A stretch of 20,879 nucleotides of DNA from a virus, in IMG/VR virus record IMGVR_UViG_3300037196_000405, positions 1-20,879 of that record, one strand, 5' to 3'. The notes beneath the pieces are model-generated. The model ran no database searches. It was not told the origin of the DNA and saw only the letters and a list, made by a program, of their open reading frames with translations. The position numbers were made by a program, and so were the translations under genes. Within the stretch, counting starts at the first letter, position 1; each line of letters opens with the position of its first letter. This document shows positions 13,782 through 20,845 of the stretch, piece by piece.

Positions 13782-16303
13782 GGCACCAGCCCTTTCGCGC
13801 GGCTTTTCTTTTTGGGTTTTACTTTAACTGGACCGGAGCCTGGACCGGAGCCCTCTTGGGCATACCATGTTAGGCCGGTGGCAGAAGAGATGGTGTCAGA
13901 TTTGCCTAGAAATTCCGCATTTCCGCGCCGGGCTACCAAATGCCCGACCTTTTGTTCAGCAATCGGCTTATGCATATCTCCTTCGGCAAGCCACTTTTTA
14001 AAATCGCTCATCGTAAGAGCCACAACAGCTCGGATACGATCAAGGCCAGTATCATCAAAATGACTATCCGCATGATCCTGAATGGCCTTTTGGGCGCTAT
14101 TATAACCAATCATGCATTTGTGCTCATCAAAGCCCAAAATCTTTCCGTCCGGGTCCACTTCGTCTTGGTCGATCACAAAGACAATTGGGCTTTCAGGATG
14201 CTTGCCGATGTAACAATCCATATGCATGCCATCGGCCGCCGTGGTTTCGCGGATATAGCCATATGGGGCGGGCATCTTGACTTTCCACTTACGGCCATAT
14301 TTGTCCTTTTCACGGCGCTTAGAGCCTTTGGCATTTTCAATAGTTACATCTAAGCCCTGGATGCGAATGTGGCCTTTGCGGAAATTCCCTTCATGCCTTT
14401 GGGCTTTGGTGGGGGAGCGATCGGCCACATGAGAGGCTGCTTTGACCTCTGCGTGAGAGACTTTACTTACGACTGGGGAATGAACGGTGGTCGGGGGCAA
14501 GGCTGAAGAGCCATTCGGGCGGCTAGGCCCACGCATAGGAGCGGCGCCTGGACTATCCGATGACTTGGCCGGAGGCTTGGCCTGCGGTTTGGGGGCCTGC
14601 GGCGCTGCGCCGGGAAGATTAGCCAAACCACTAACCACATCCTCAAGCCTCAATGCGCCAGCCCCGGTATAGATCAAAAGCGAGTTCCCCATATCCACAG
14701 GCTCTTGGCCCAATTCTTCCCGGACCTCATTAATAGTCCGCATGCCTTCCCGCAACTGAACTTGATGGATTTGGGCCTGTTTGAGCAAATCCACTTCTTG
14801 TCTGGGCAGAAAGACAAACTCAATATCCTCATACCCAAACTGTTCCTGGATTATGTTATCCATAATGTCGTCTTTAAACCACGACATCAAAGGATAAAGA
14901 CCCTCTTCTTGGGCGCTTTGGGTTGAACTGGCGGCGGTCCCACGATTGGTCTGTTTAACAAACGGGGTGGGACTTACGGAAAAGGCATAACAGGCCAAGC
15001 GAACCAAAAGCTCATCCCGCTCCGACCAAAGGCTTTGGCCAGAGGCATTTTTGATATCAAAAGGTTTCATGCCTCCCGGCAAAAACCTTACCTTGGATTT
15101 AAGCGAAAGCTGTCCACTCAACAGAGCATCGAAATGGCCCTGAAACATGGCAATTTGCTTGGGGTTCCAATTGTCCGGGACGGTGACAATGAGTTCCGGC
15201 ATGGAACCATCGCGCCAAAATTCCAATTGATAAAACGTTTTACGAATGGCCTCGGTGGTCTCAGAAAGAGTTTGCTCGATGGGGCTATAACCAAACATCG
15301 GAAGTTCAGGTCTGGGATGCATCATCGCGTAGATGATTTCATCCTCAGACAGATTAATCATCGGCAAACCTTTGATGATTTGCTGAAACGCCGGCTGGCG
15401 ATGTTCGTAATAGATTCCGTCCGATTCAAGTTCATAGGTGGTGTCGGGGCGACGGCCGGCGTCGTCTATCAAGGGGAAAATCGTGGCCCCATCCAGAACC
15501 TCAACATTCCGGAGCTTTCCCCCAAGATTGCGATTGATGTAAAGACTGGGGGCATCAATCACAAACAAATCATCAAGAAGCTTGCGGGTCCATTGGCTGA
15601 AAGTAAGCTTTCCGTCTGGGCGCCGGAAGAACTTCTTCATTTCGTCAACAGAGGCAGAACTGGCCCGTGGCTTGTCCTTGCGCTGGATGGTCCAGGGCAG
15701 CCGCAAAAGTTGATCCTTGCGGGTTTCAATAATGGTCCCTAAAATGCCCCAACCTTGGCGCATTCCCCGCAACAGAGCATAAAGCTCAAGCCGCTTTGGG
15801 ATAAAGTTAAGGTTATAGCCGACTGGATAATCCCATTCGCGAGGACGGTTATAGAACGGCGGGCCAAAGGGCCAGACCGGCTCCATGGGGCTATACCATT
15901 GGCTGGCCATGTCCACATCGTCAATCCAACTTGGGGGCTGGTTCGGCCGATCGGAAAGATATTTGGATTTCTGGGGGCTTTCTTGGCCGGGCTCAATTCC
16001 GAAAAGGGGATTTGTTCCGGGGCGCCCGTTCGATCCATTCCAGCCTACGGCTTGTTCCCCGGAGGGACGGTTGCGCGGGCCGGTTGGGGCATAGGAATTA
16101 GTCCCTCCGGGCGGCCCCATTCGGCCAAATCCAGAAGAAAAATTACCCAAACCTGCCTTAGCCTTAGCCAAGGCTAAATGGTCCCGCTCCAGGCCGCCAT
16201 TGCTGCGCCATTCCCCAAAAGGCATAGGTTCGAGGGATTGGTTAAGACTCTCGAACTCCCGCAAAGCCGCCAGGACTTCATCATTCGAGAGTTCACCGGA
16301 CAT
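13766..16303 (-). CDS. Portal protein fused to a C-terminal InPase (inorganic pyrophosphatase-like) domain
   Basis: An 845-residue protein. Residues about 1-150 are a glycine/proline-rich, low-complexity lead. About 160-560 match a phage portal: GWGILGTIIETRKDQLLRLP, a conserved FGYSPIEQTLSETTEAI block, LACYAFSVSPTPFVKQTNRGT, and INEVREELGQEPV. The portal forms the ring at the capsid vertex through which DNA enters. A proline/alanine linker (about 560-630) leads to residues about 635-775, which look like the phage polyvalent-protein InPase domain: GNFRKGHIRIQGLDVTIEN, MPAPYGYIRETTAADG, DCYIGKHPES, FVIDQDEVDPDGK, GFDEHKCMIGY. The tail ends in a lysine-rich PVKVKPKKKSRAK. The ATG has GAGGAAG 8 bases upstream. 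Its end overlaps the next gene by 16 bases. Whether the InPase part is active is unknown. Confidence 0.9.
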   Translation of the reverse strand: MSGELSNDEVLAALREFESLNQSLEPMPFGEWRSNGGLERDHLALAKAKAGLGNFSSGFGRMGPPGGTNSYAPTGPRNRPSGEQAVGWNGSNGRPGTNPLFGIEPGQESPQKSKYLSDRPNQPPSWIDDVDMASQWYSPMEPVWPFGPPFYNRPREWDYPVGYNLNFIPKRLELYALLRGMRQGWGILGTIIETRKDQLLRLPWTIQRKDKPRASSASVDEMKKFFRRPDGKLTFSQWTRKLLDDLFVIDAPSLYINRNLGGKLRNVEVLDGATIFPLIDDAGRRPDTTYELESDGIYYEHRQPAFQQIIKGLPMINLSEDEIIYAMMHPRPELPMFGYSPIEQTLSETTEAIRKTFYQLEFWRDGSMPELIVTVPDNWNPKQIAMFQGHFDALLSGQLSLKSKVRFLPGGMKPFDIKNASGQSLWSERDELLVRLACYAFSVSPTPFVKQTNRGTAASSTQSAQEEGLYPLMSWFKDDIMDNIIQEQFGYEDIEFVFLPRQEVDLLKQAQIHQVQLREGMRTINEVREELGQEPVDMGNSLLIYTGAGALRLEDVVSGLANLPGAAPQAPKPQAKPPAKSSDSPGAAPMRGPSRPNGSSALPPTTVHSPVVSKVSHAEVKAASHVADRSPTKAQRHEGNFRKGHIRIQGLDVTIENAKGSKRREKDKYGRKWKVKMPAPYGYIRETTAADGMHMDCYIGKHPESPIVFVIDQDEVDPDGKILGFDEHKCMIGYNSAQKAIQDHADSHFDDTGLDRIRAVVALTMSDFKKWLAEGDMHKPIAEQKVGHLVARRGNAEFLGKSDTISSATGLTWYAQEGSGPGSGPVKVKPKKKSRAKGLVPCPIQ

Positions 16304-16506
16304 TATTCAACTTCCTCATCGATAAAATCGATTTTCTCTTTGGACTTCTTCAGCCCCTTGGGCAGCTTGACCAATTCAAGCTGATCCAGCGACACGGCTC
16401 GGAACTCATCCCCCAGCACCACAATGGCTTGAGGGCCACATGGACCGGGAGCATAACCCACCACAGCCCCATCCAGGCCATTCACTCTAACCAACAGCAT
16501 TTTCAT
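16303..16506 (-). CDS. Small hypothetical protein between large terminase and portal
   Basis: A 67-residue protein whose ATG has AAGGGG 8 bases upstream and overlaps the end of the terminase gene by 20 bases. Its TAA shares one base with the portal ATG, so the three genes are translationally linked. The N-terminal 45 residues look like a small beta-rich fold (LLVRVNGLDGAVVGY, then AIVVLGDEFRAVSLDQL); the last 20 are highly charged (KKSKEKIDFIDEEVE). Position and size recall lambda gpW, which sits between terminase and portal, but the sequence does not resemble it and no function should be assumed. Confidence 0.75.
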   Translation of the reverse strand: MKMLLVRVNGLDGAVVGYAPGPCGPQAIVVLGDEFRAVSLDQLELVKLPKGLKKSKEKIDFIDEEVE

Positions 16507-17995
16507 TTGGTATTCCCCTTAGATTTAAAGTTTGGCTAAGGCCAGTGCATTCCGGGTGCCACACAAATTCACCATCGCTGGCACGGCTGCCGCCTAAAAC
16601 AGGCTTACCGCAGTGATAGCAAAGCTTCGGGCCATAAGCCGCATCAAAGGCTTTTTGGGCTGTGGCATTGTAGAGTTCAGTAAGTTCATTTTCCAGAATA
16701 TCTTCTGATTCGGGATAATTCCGCCAAGGCCGGGGATTGTCCACTTCGGCTGGCTGGGTGGACTGGGCTTCTTTTTGCTTTGCGGAAGCCAAGGCGTAGA
16801 ATTTTATCAAATTTTCCCCTGGCCCACGCTCCACCCAACACTGGCGAGCTAAGGCCAGAGCGCACACACAATCGTCATGGCAACCTTCGGGGGCGGAATA
16901 TCGAACTCCTGTGCGGGTATATTCATATTCAAAACTCTCCAGTTCAGCAGAAATGATCCCCTTGGGAAAAGAGATCTCATTTTTCTGGATGGCAACAGCC
17001 AAACCTTCCATAAGCTTTTGCTTGGAACTTGACGAGAAGTTGAAGCCCTGAAAATTCCCGTGTTCTACTTGAAGTTCTTCCAGAACCGGATCACCCAGAC
17101 CAGTCGAATCCACAAGAGCCGAGGTATCTTCACCCACCAAAGCCCATGCTTTCTGGATAGAGACCCGCCAGGGAACCCCCTGCCACCGCTCAAACTTGCA
17201 GACTTCCCCAAGTTCATTCAAACCAATGCAAACAAACCAATCGGTTGATTTAGCTAGATCAATACCCCAGCTTTTGACCGGACCTTGGCCTAGACCATCT
17301 TCGTTTAAACAGCTTTGAATATACTTAATGCCAAACGGATTGCCCGAATCATCTCCAGGTTCAGCATAATAGAGTTCTTTGAAAATATTATCAGGGAGAA
17401 CATCTCGCGCTTCTTCAACTTCCTCGGCTTTTGTCACGCCAGCCGACACCGCATCCATTGCGGTGATCTTGGCATAATGCATGTACGGGGAACCGGCCTC
17501 AGCTTTACGGGCGAGATTGTAAAACCAATTCTTCCGCCCTTTGACGTTCCCAATGATCCTAACCGGGCCGTTGGTGGCCGTGAGGGTGGACCGGATGGCG
17601 AACCAGCAATCTTCCTTAACCCGGCTGGCCTCATCAATGACCGCCCCGAAAACATCCTCACCATAAAGGTTATCTGCATTATCGCCGGACTTGAACCAAA
17701 TCACCGCCCCATTGATGAGAGTGATTTTCGGGTTAGGGCTTTCGGTGGCCGTGAAGGCCCCCCGCGTCAGCCCTTGCTTGATGCGGCGAAATGCAATCTC
17801 ACTCTGATTGTAGCCTGGAGCTACCCACCAAAAATTCTGCCCAGGCAGACCTAAAAGGGCCTTTTCAACAATCCACACCATACAAGCATGTGTTTTGCCG
17901 CTCTTTGTGGATGCCTCACAACATAAAATTCGCTTTTCGGTAAAGATCGCTTCTTTTTGTTTTGGATACAAAAATGGGCGAGTATATTCAACCAC
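16487..17995 (-). CDS. terL: Terminase large subunit (ATPase/nuclease) with C-terminal zinc-binding module
   Basis: A 502-residue packaging motor. The ATPase domain has Walker A CEASTKSGKT at residues 26-35 and Walker B FGAVIDEAS with D121 and E122. The RNase H-like nuclease shows its acidic residues in WGIDLAKSTD (D246), ALVDSTGLGD (D296) and HDDCVCALA (D374/D375). It cuts concatemeric DNA and pumps it through the portal. A C-terminal tail adds C459-x2-C462-x17-H480-x2-C483, a half-LIM-like zinc site not part of the core enzyme. A GTG start at 17995 is chosen: AAGG lies 9 bases before it and homologous-looking sequence begins there (VVEYTRPFLYPKQKEA). The frame remains open to an ATG at 18172, but that extension would translate through the terminator hairpin and is basic, low-complexity sequence. 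Confidence 0.93.
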   Translation of the reverse strand: MVEYTRPFLYPKQKEAIFTEKRILCCEASTKSGKTHACMVWIVEKALLGLPGQNFWWVAPGYNQSEIAFRRIKQGLTRGAFTATESPNPKITLINGAVIWFKSGDNADNLYGEDVFGAVIDEASRVKEDCWFAIRSTLTATNGPVRIIGNVKGRKNWFYNLARKAEAGSPYMHYAKITAMDAVSAGVTKAEEVEEARDVLPDNIFKELYYAEPGDDSGNPFGIKYIQSCLNEDGLGQGPVKSWGIDLAKSTDWFVCIGLNELGEVCKFERWQGVPWRVSIQKAWALVGEDTSALVDSTGLGDPVLEELQVEHGNFQGFNFSSSSKQKLMEGLAVAIQKNEISFPKGIISAELESFEYEYTRTGVRYSAPEGCHDDCVCALALARQCWVERGPGENLIKFYALASAKQKEAQSTQPAEVDNPRPWRNYPESEDILENELTELYNATAQKAFDAAYGPKLCYHCGKPVLGGSRASDGEFVWHPECTGLSQTLNLRGIPNENAVG

Positions 17996-18042
17996 CGAAA
18001 AGAACCTTACAAAGAGGCCAGAGGAAGCCGAAAGGCGGGCAT

Positions 18043-18084
18043 AAAAAATCCCCCGAGAGGTCCACAGCCTACCTCTCGGGGGAT
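18043..18084 (-). terminator. Rho-independent terminator, perfect 14-bp stem
   Basis: Perfect inverted repeat: ATCCCCCGAGAGGT at 18048-18061 and its exact complement at 18071-18084, with a 9-base loop. Reading leftward the stem is followed by a run of six T (18048-18043). There is no T run on the other side, so it is directional and stops leftward transcripts. It lies between the HTH gene and the large terminase start about 48 bases on. Confidence 0.9.
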
Positions 18085-18217
18085 CGTGTAATAATGTCGT
18101 GGCAACTGGTAGAAGGGGAACTGCCAGGGGCCAGAGCCGAGGCCGAAGCCTTTCGGGGTGGCGCCGCAACACTATGTATAGAATATGCGCGGAACAGGGC
18201 AGGGAGACAACAGAAAT
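18085..18217 (-). other. Non-coding leader region ahead of the terminator, with a small hairpin
   Basis: No gene is supported between the stop of the HTH gene and the terminator stem. On the minus strand the region holds a compact hairpin (CCGAA-AGGC-TTCGG, 18143-18156) and GC-rich flanking blocks. A weak promoter-like pair (TTGTCT, then CATATT 17 bases later) lies near its start, but the match is poor. It may be the 3' untranslated region of the HTH gene, or a short structured RNA ending at the terminator. Confidence 0.3.
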
Positions 18218-18703
18218 CTAGGAAAAGAAGAAAATCCTTATGGGATTGAACTCTTTGGGTGAGATGGCTGTGGCGATTTCATCTAATGCTTGCATATGCC
18301 ATCTCCGACAATCGCGCGAGTTGATTCGGAGGAGCTTCGCAATTTTGACATAAGAATAAAGGTTCCGCTCATTCACAGGATGCACCAAAGCCCGCGCATT
18401 AACAATGCGTTTGCGGAGGGGATTGGAGCAATGCTCTGGTAGAGAAAGAATTTTGTCCATCATTGTGATTTCGGCCGGGGTTGGGACTGAAGCCCGCAAG
18501 GCGGCCGGGCTATAACCATAGGCTTCAGCGGGATCAAGGGCATAATCTGGCCAGCAGGAGCCGGGGGCCTTGGGCTTGATTTTCTCCATAGGAAGGGCCA
18601 AGAGCTTTTGCCCGGCCCAAGTAAGCCAACCTAGAATTTCTTCGCGGGTAGGCCGGCCGCTGGGGGGTTCTCTGGGGATTAGGTTTTGGTCCATGGGGGT
18701 CAT
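18218..18703 (-). CDS. DUF6362-like helix-turn-helix protein
   Basis: A 161-residue protein whose second half matches the general shape of the DUF6362 family: a helix with an arginine/lysine cluster (PLRKRIVNARALVHP, about 95-110), then KIAKLLRINSRDCRRWHMQALDEIA (about 120-144), a recognisable helix-turn-helix with conserved RRW before the last helix. The first 75 residues are proline rich and contain a short helix (REEILGWLTWAGQKLL). The ATG has an AGGAG site 9 bases upstream. Such proteins are common in phages and prophages close to terminase genes; a DNA-binding role is likely, either as a regulator or as the true small terminase. It is the last gene before a strong terminator. Confidence 0.6.
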   Translation of the reverse strand: MTPMDQNLIPREPPSGRPTREEILGWLTWAGQKLLALPMEKIKPKAPGSCWPDYALDPAEAYGYSPAALRASVPTPAEITMMDKILSLPEHCSNPLRKRIVNARALVHPVNERNLYSYVKIAKLLRINSRDCRRWHMQALDEIATAISPKEFNPIRIFFFS

Positions 18704-18730
18704 GACGCGGCTCCTGGGTGGGGGTTGGGC

Positions 18731-19204
18731 CTAGAGGACAATGTGACCCTGACCGAGCCACAAAAGCAAAGGCTCGGGCAAAAGCAAAGCTTTGGTCAAG
18801 TAGAAAGAAGACTGGGGTGCTGCGGGTTTGGTAGAGCGCACTAGGACCAAAGGCTTTAGGGTCTGTAGGTCACAGCCAAGTGCATGGCTTAGGACAGGAA
18901 TATAAAGGCCCTTGAGTTTGGGCAAAGCCTCTGGTACCCAGGAAAGCTTAACTTCCAAGACCACTATTTGCCCGTCTGGGAGGGTCAAAATAGCATCCGG
19001 GCAACAATGTCCGGGGCCGTGGGAATCCACATAAGCAAACCAGGAATTATACTCCACCATAAGACCTGGAATAAGCCGCAGTTCACGGATTACCTTTCGC
19101 TCGAAGGCGATACCTTTTTGGGCGACTGGGTTTGAGGCTTTAGGCAAAGGTCTCGGGGGACAACGGTAAGAAGATTTTAGCTCATGAGCCATACGGAAAG
19201 TCAT
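18731..19204 (-). CDS. PD-(D/E)XK superfamily nuclease-like protein
   Basis: A 157-residue protein with the arrangement expected of a PD-(D/E)XK nuclease: a glutamate in an early helix (GIAFERKVIREL, E35), a PD pair (CCPDAILTLPDGQ, D70), and E-x-K in the following strand (VVLEVKLSW, E84 and K86). These would bind the metal and cut DNA. The ATG at 19204 was chosen because TAGGTG lies in front of it and it follows the previous stop by 7 bases; an ATG at 19228 would overlap the PP-loop gene. Placed in the terminase region, it may help resolve branched DNA before packaging, as phage resolvases do, or serve as an anti-host nuclease. The catalytic assignment is from motif spacing, not from a recognised subfamily. 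Confidence 0.65.
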   Translation of the reverse strand: MTFRMAHELKSSYRCPPRPLPKASNPVAQKGIAFERKVIRELRLIPGLMVEYNSWFAYVDSHGPGHCCPDAILTLPDGQIVVLEVKLSWVPEALPKLKGLYIPVLSHALGCDLQTLKPLVLVRSTKPAAPQSSFYLTKALLLPEPLLLWLGQGHIVL

Positions 19205-19211
19205 GATACAC

Positions 19212-20054
19212 CTACAAAATACATTCACAAGGATAGATAAATTCTTCTTCTTCTTGACTTAGATCTAGGATTTCTATTTCTGTATTATTATTCAAAATTT
19301 CTCTGGCCTTGGCCCAAAACTCACCAGATTTGATGTGTTCTGTGGGCTCTAATCCATTTTCTTTTAAGATTTTAAATTTAAGCTCCATCTCATAAAGCCA
19401 TTCATCTTTGTTAATGGAATAACCGATAGCATATTCGGCTTCACGTGCCTTAACAAAGATATCAAATTCCAGACAATAAATAACATACCAGTGCTGCTTG
19501 CCCGCTTTGATGCAGCCTTTACAATTGCCATGCTTGTACACACTGTAAGTTAATGGGGGAATTATATCAAGGTCACGGATATAATTGATTCTTTCTTGCC
19601 AATACGCCAATGGATAAGCTGTCCTATAGCCCTGTGCAGCCATAATTGAGCTTCGTCGCTGAATACGAACAGTTTCATTGGCATCAAATCCATAGTAAAT
19701 AACGCAATCTTTGTCTGGTATATTGTCCTTCAGCCATTTTATAAAGGGCTGTGTTTTTGATCTGTTGGTGCAAATTTCTCTTCCACCTAGACCAGGCCCT
19801 TTAAATGCTTTGGCTTTCAGGCATATATCAAATTGATCCATTGTTTTCCAACCTGGCATGTTTGCGTATGTGATAGGCATTTGGAGATATGCAGCCACCT
19901 CTGTTTTAAATCGTTTGATATCCTTATCTTCTACTCTAGGGGAAATATCATGATTAAGTAAAACAGTATGTTCTTTTCCGTATTTGCGTGCAACTAGTAC
20001 AGCAACTTTTGCACTAGATTCTCCCCCAGAAAAGCAAACAATATGTTTAGTCAT
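19212..20054 (-). CDS. PAPS reductase/PP-loop (adenine nucleotide alpha-hydrolase) family protein
   Basis: A 280-residue protein with a PP-loop signature SGGESSA at residues 9-15, directly after the first beta strand (KHIVCF). This loop binds the phosphates of ATP or PAPS in PAPS reductases and related sulfur-transfer or nucleotidyl enzymes. R-E-I-C-T at about 92-96, followed by a lysine and proline, resembles the substrate motif of sulfonucleotide reductase-like proteins. A C-x2-C pair at about 178 and 181 (GNCKGC) may bind metal or a cluster. The start at 20054 has AAAGGA in front and follows the small-terminase stop by 4 bases; a start at 20081 would overlap that gene and lacks as good a site. 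The gene is visibly more AT-rich than its neighbours, suggesting separate acquisition. The true substrate is unknown. Confidence 0.75.
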   Translation of the reverse strand: MTKHIVCFSGGESSAKVAVLVARKYGKEHTVLLNHDISPRVEDKDIKRFKTEVAAYLQMPITYANMPGWKTMDQFDICLKAKAFKGPGLGGREICTNRSKTQPFIKWLKDNIPDKDCVIYYGFDANETVRIQRRSSIMAAQGYRTAYPLAYWQERINYIRDLDIIPPLTYSVYKHGNCKGCIKAGKQHWYVIYCLEFDIFVKAREAEYAIGYSINKDEWLYEMELKFKILKENGLEPTEHIKSGEFWAKAREILNNNTEIEILDLSQEEEEFIYPCECIL

Positions 20055-20058
20055 TTCC

Positions 20059-20661
20059 TTATTCCTTTGGGGTAATGTCAATGGTCGGAGACTCGATGCC
20101 AGCGGAATGATGACTTAAGTCTATGGGCGAGGCACCGAAATTCAATGTAATAGCCGAAGGTACAGTGGGGGCATTTTGGGTTGCCTTGGGTGGGGCTACA
20201 GTGCGATCCAGGCCCATAATAGCGGCTTGGCGAAGTTCCCCCATAGGCATGGCTTTGCGCTGGCTGTTATCCTCAAGTCGATCCCGCATTTCGTCCAGAG
20301 CCAGTTCGGCCACATCCACAAGCTTATCCCGCAAGCGAGCCGTGTCTTCTAGGTCCGAGGAAATAATTTGATCCTGGTAATAGGCCATAAGGTCCATGAA
20401 GCCAGGGTCAACCAGCAACTGCTGCAAACGGGTGGGGGTGGTGCCTACGATGGCAGAGACCTCGGTTATTTTTCTCCCAGAAGCCAAAAGCTGCGCTTGC
20501 CTGTGGTGAATGGCCCGAAGCTTCTGGATTGGCGGGGGGCCTACAGTTTTGGCTGTGCTTAGGGTCTCCATGTCCTGAGGGGTCAGTTCACGCACTATCT
20601 CAATGATAAGGGGCTTTGCCTGCCTACCGGGAGTGGGAAAGATGTCCGAGACTTTAGCCAT
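20059..20661 (-). CDS. Putative terminase small subunit (helix-turn-helix)
   Basis: This 200-residue protein most likely recognises phage DNA and hands it to the large terminase subunit. Residues about 45-90 look like a helix-turn-helix of the small-terminase type: a basic helix (QKLRAIHHRQAQLLASG), then KITEVSAIVGTTPTRLQQLL followed by DPGFMDLM, the pattern of an HTH recognition helix plus the 'DPxF' turn frequent in phage small terminases. Residues about 100-135 are strongly charged and helical, suited to oligomerisation. The C-terminal 45 residues are proline/threonine rich and probably flexible. It is separated from the large terminase by three genes, which is unusual. The DUF6362-like HTH gene at 18218-18703 is a competing candidate for this role. 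Family assignment is by pattern only. Confidence 0.55.
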   Translation of the reverse strand: MAKVSDIFPTPGRQAKPLIIEIVRELTPQDMETLSTAKTVGPPPIQKLRAIHHRQAQLLASGRKITEVSAIVGTTPTRLQQLLVDPGFMDLMAYYQDQIISSDLEDTARLRDKLVDVAELALDEMRDRLEDNSQRKAMPMGELRQAAIMGLDRTVAPPKATQNAPTVPSAITLNFGASPIDLSHHSAGIESPTIDITPKE

Positions 20662-20665
20662 GACT

Positions 20666-20845
20666 TTAGCCCTCTCCTTGATAGGGGGTTTTAGGCCGGG
20701 GCCACAGATTAAGGTCCAGAGCCAGTTCCATTAGGCCGATGACGGCGGAATTTTCGGATTGAGAATCAAAAAAGATCCCCTTCAGGTCCGGGGAAATAGC
20801 CCGCCACAGATGAGGGCCGATGTTTTGGGTCTGGTAGGTTTGCAT
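20666..20845 (-). CDS. Small hypothetical protein upstream of the small terminase
   Basis: A 59-residue reading frame starts at an ATG preceded by an AAGAAAGG-type ribosome site about 10 bases upstream. It stops 4 bases before the ATG of the putative small terminase, a spacing typical of translational coupling. The protein begins MQTYQTQNIG and contains a short aromatic N-terminal half and an amphipathic stretch around residues 34-46 (VIGLMELALDLNL). I recognise no domain. Its place just before the terminase genes suggests a small accessory or packaging-region protein, but its function is unknown. It could be missed by annotation with a longer length cut-off. Confidence 0.6.
   Translation of the reverse strand: MQTYQTQNIGPHLWRAISPDLKGIFFDSQSENSAVIGLMELALDLNLWPRPKTPYQGEG

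Noticed and set aside
15035-15742. 235-residue plus-strand open frame
   Set aside because: Antisense to the conserved portal core.
16303-16506. Assignment of the 67-residue protein as gpW
   Set aside because: Same position and size as lambda gpW but no sequence likeness; left as unknown.
17996-18172. Longer N-terminus of the large terminase starting at an ATG at 18172
   Set aside because: It would translate the terminator hairpin, is arginine/leucine low-complexity sequence, and the GTG at 17995 has a good ribosome site.
18180-18217. Promoter ahead of terL (TTGTCT/CATATT)
   Set aside because: Weak match to consensus and located before the terminator, so it would not by itself drive terL.
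18085-18217. tRNA gene in the gap before terL
   Set aside because: No T-arm or cloverleaf could be fitted by eye.
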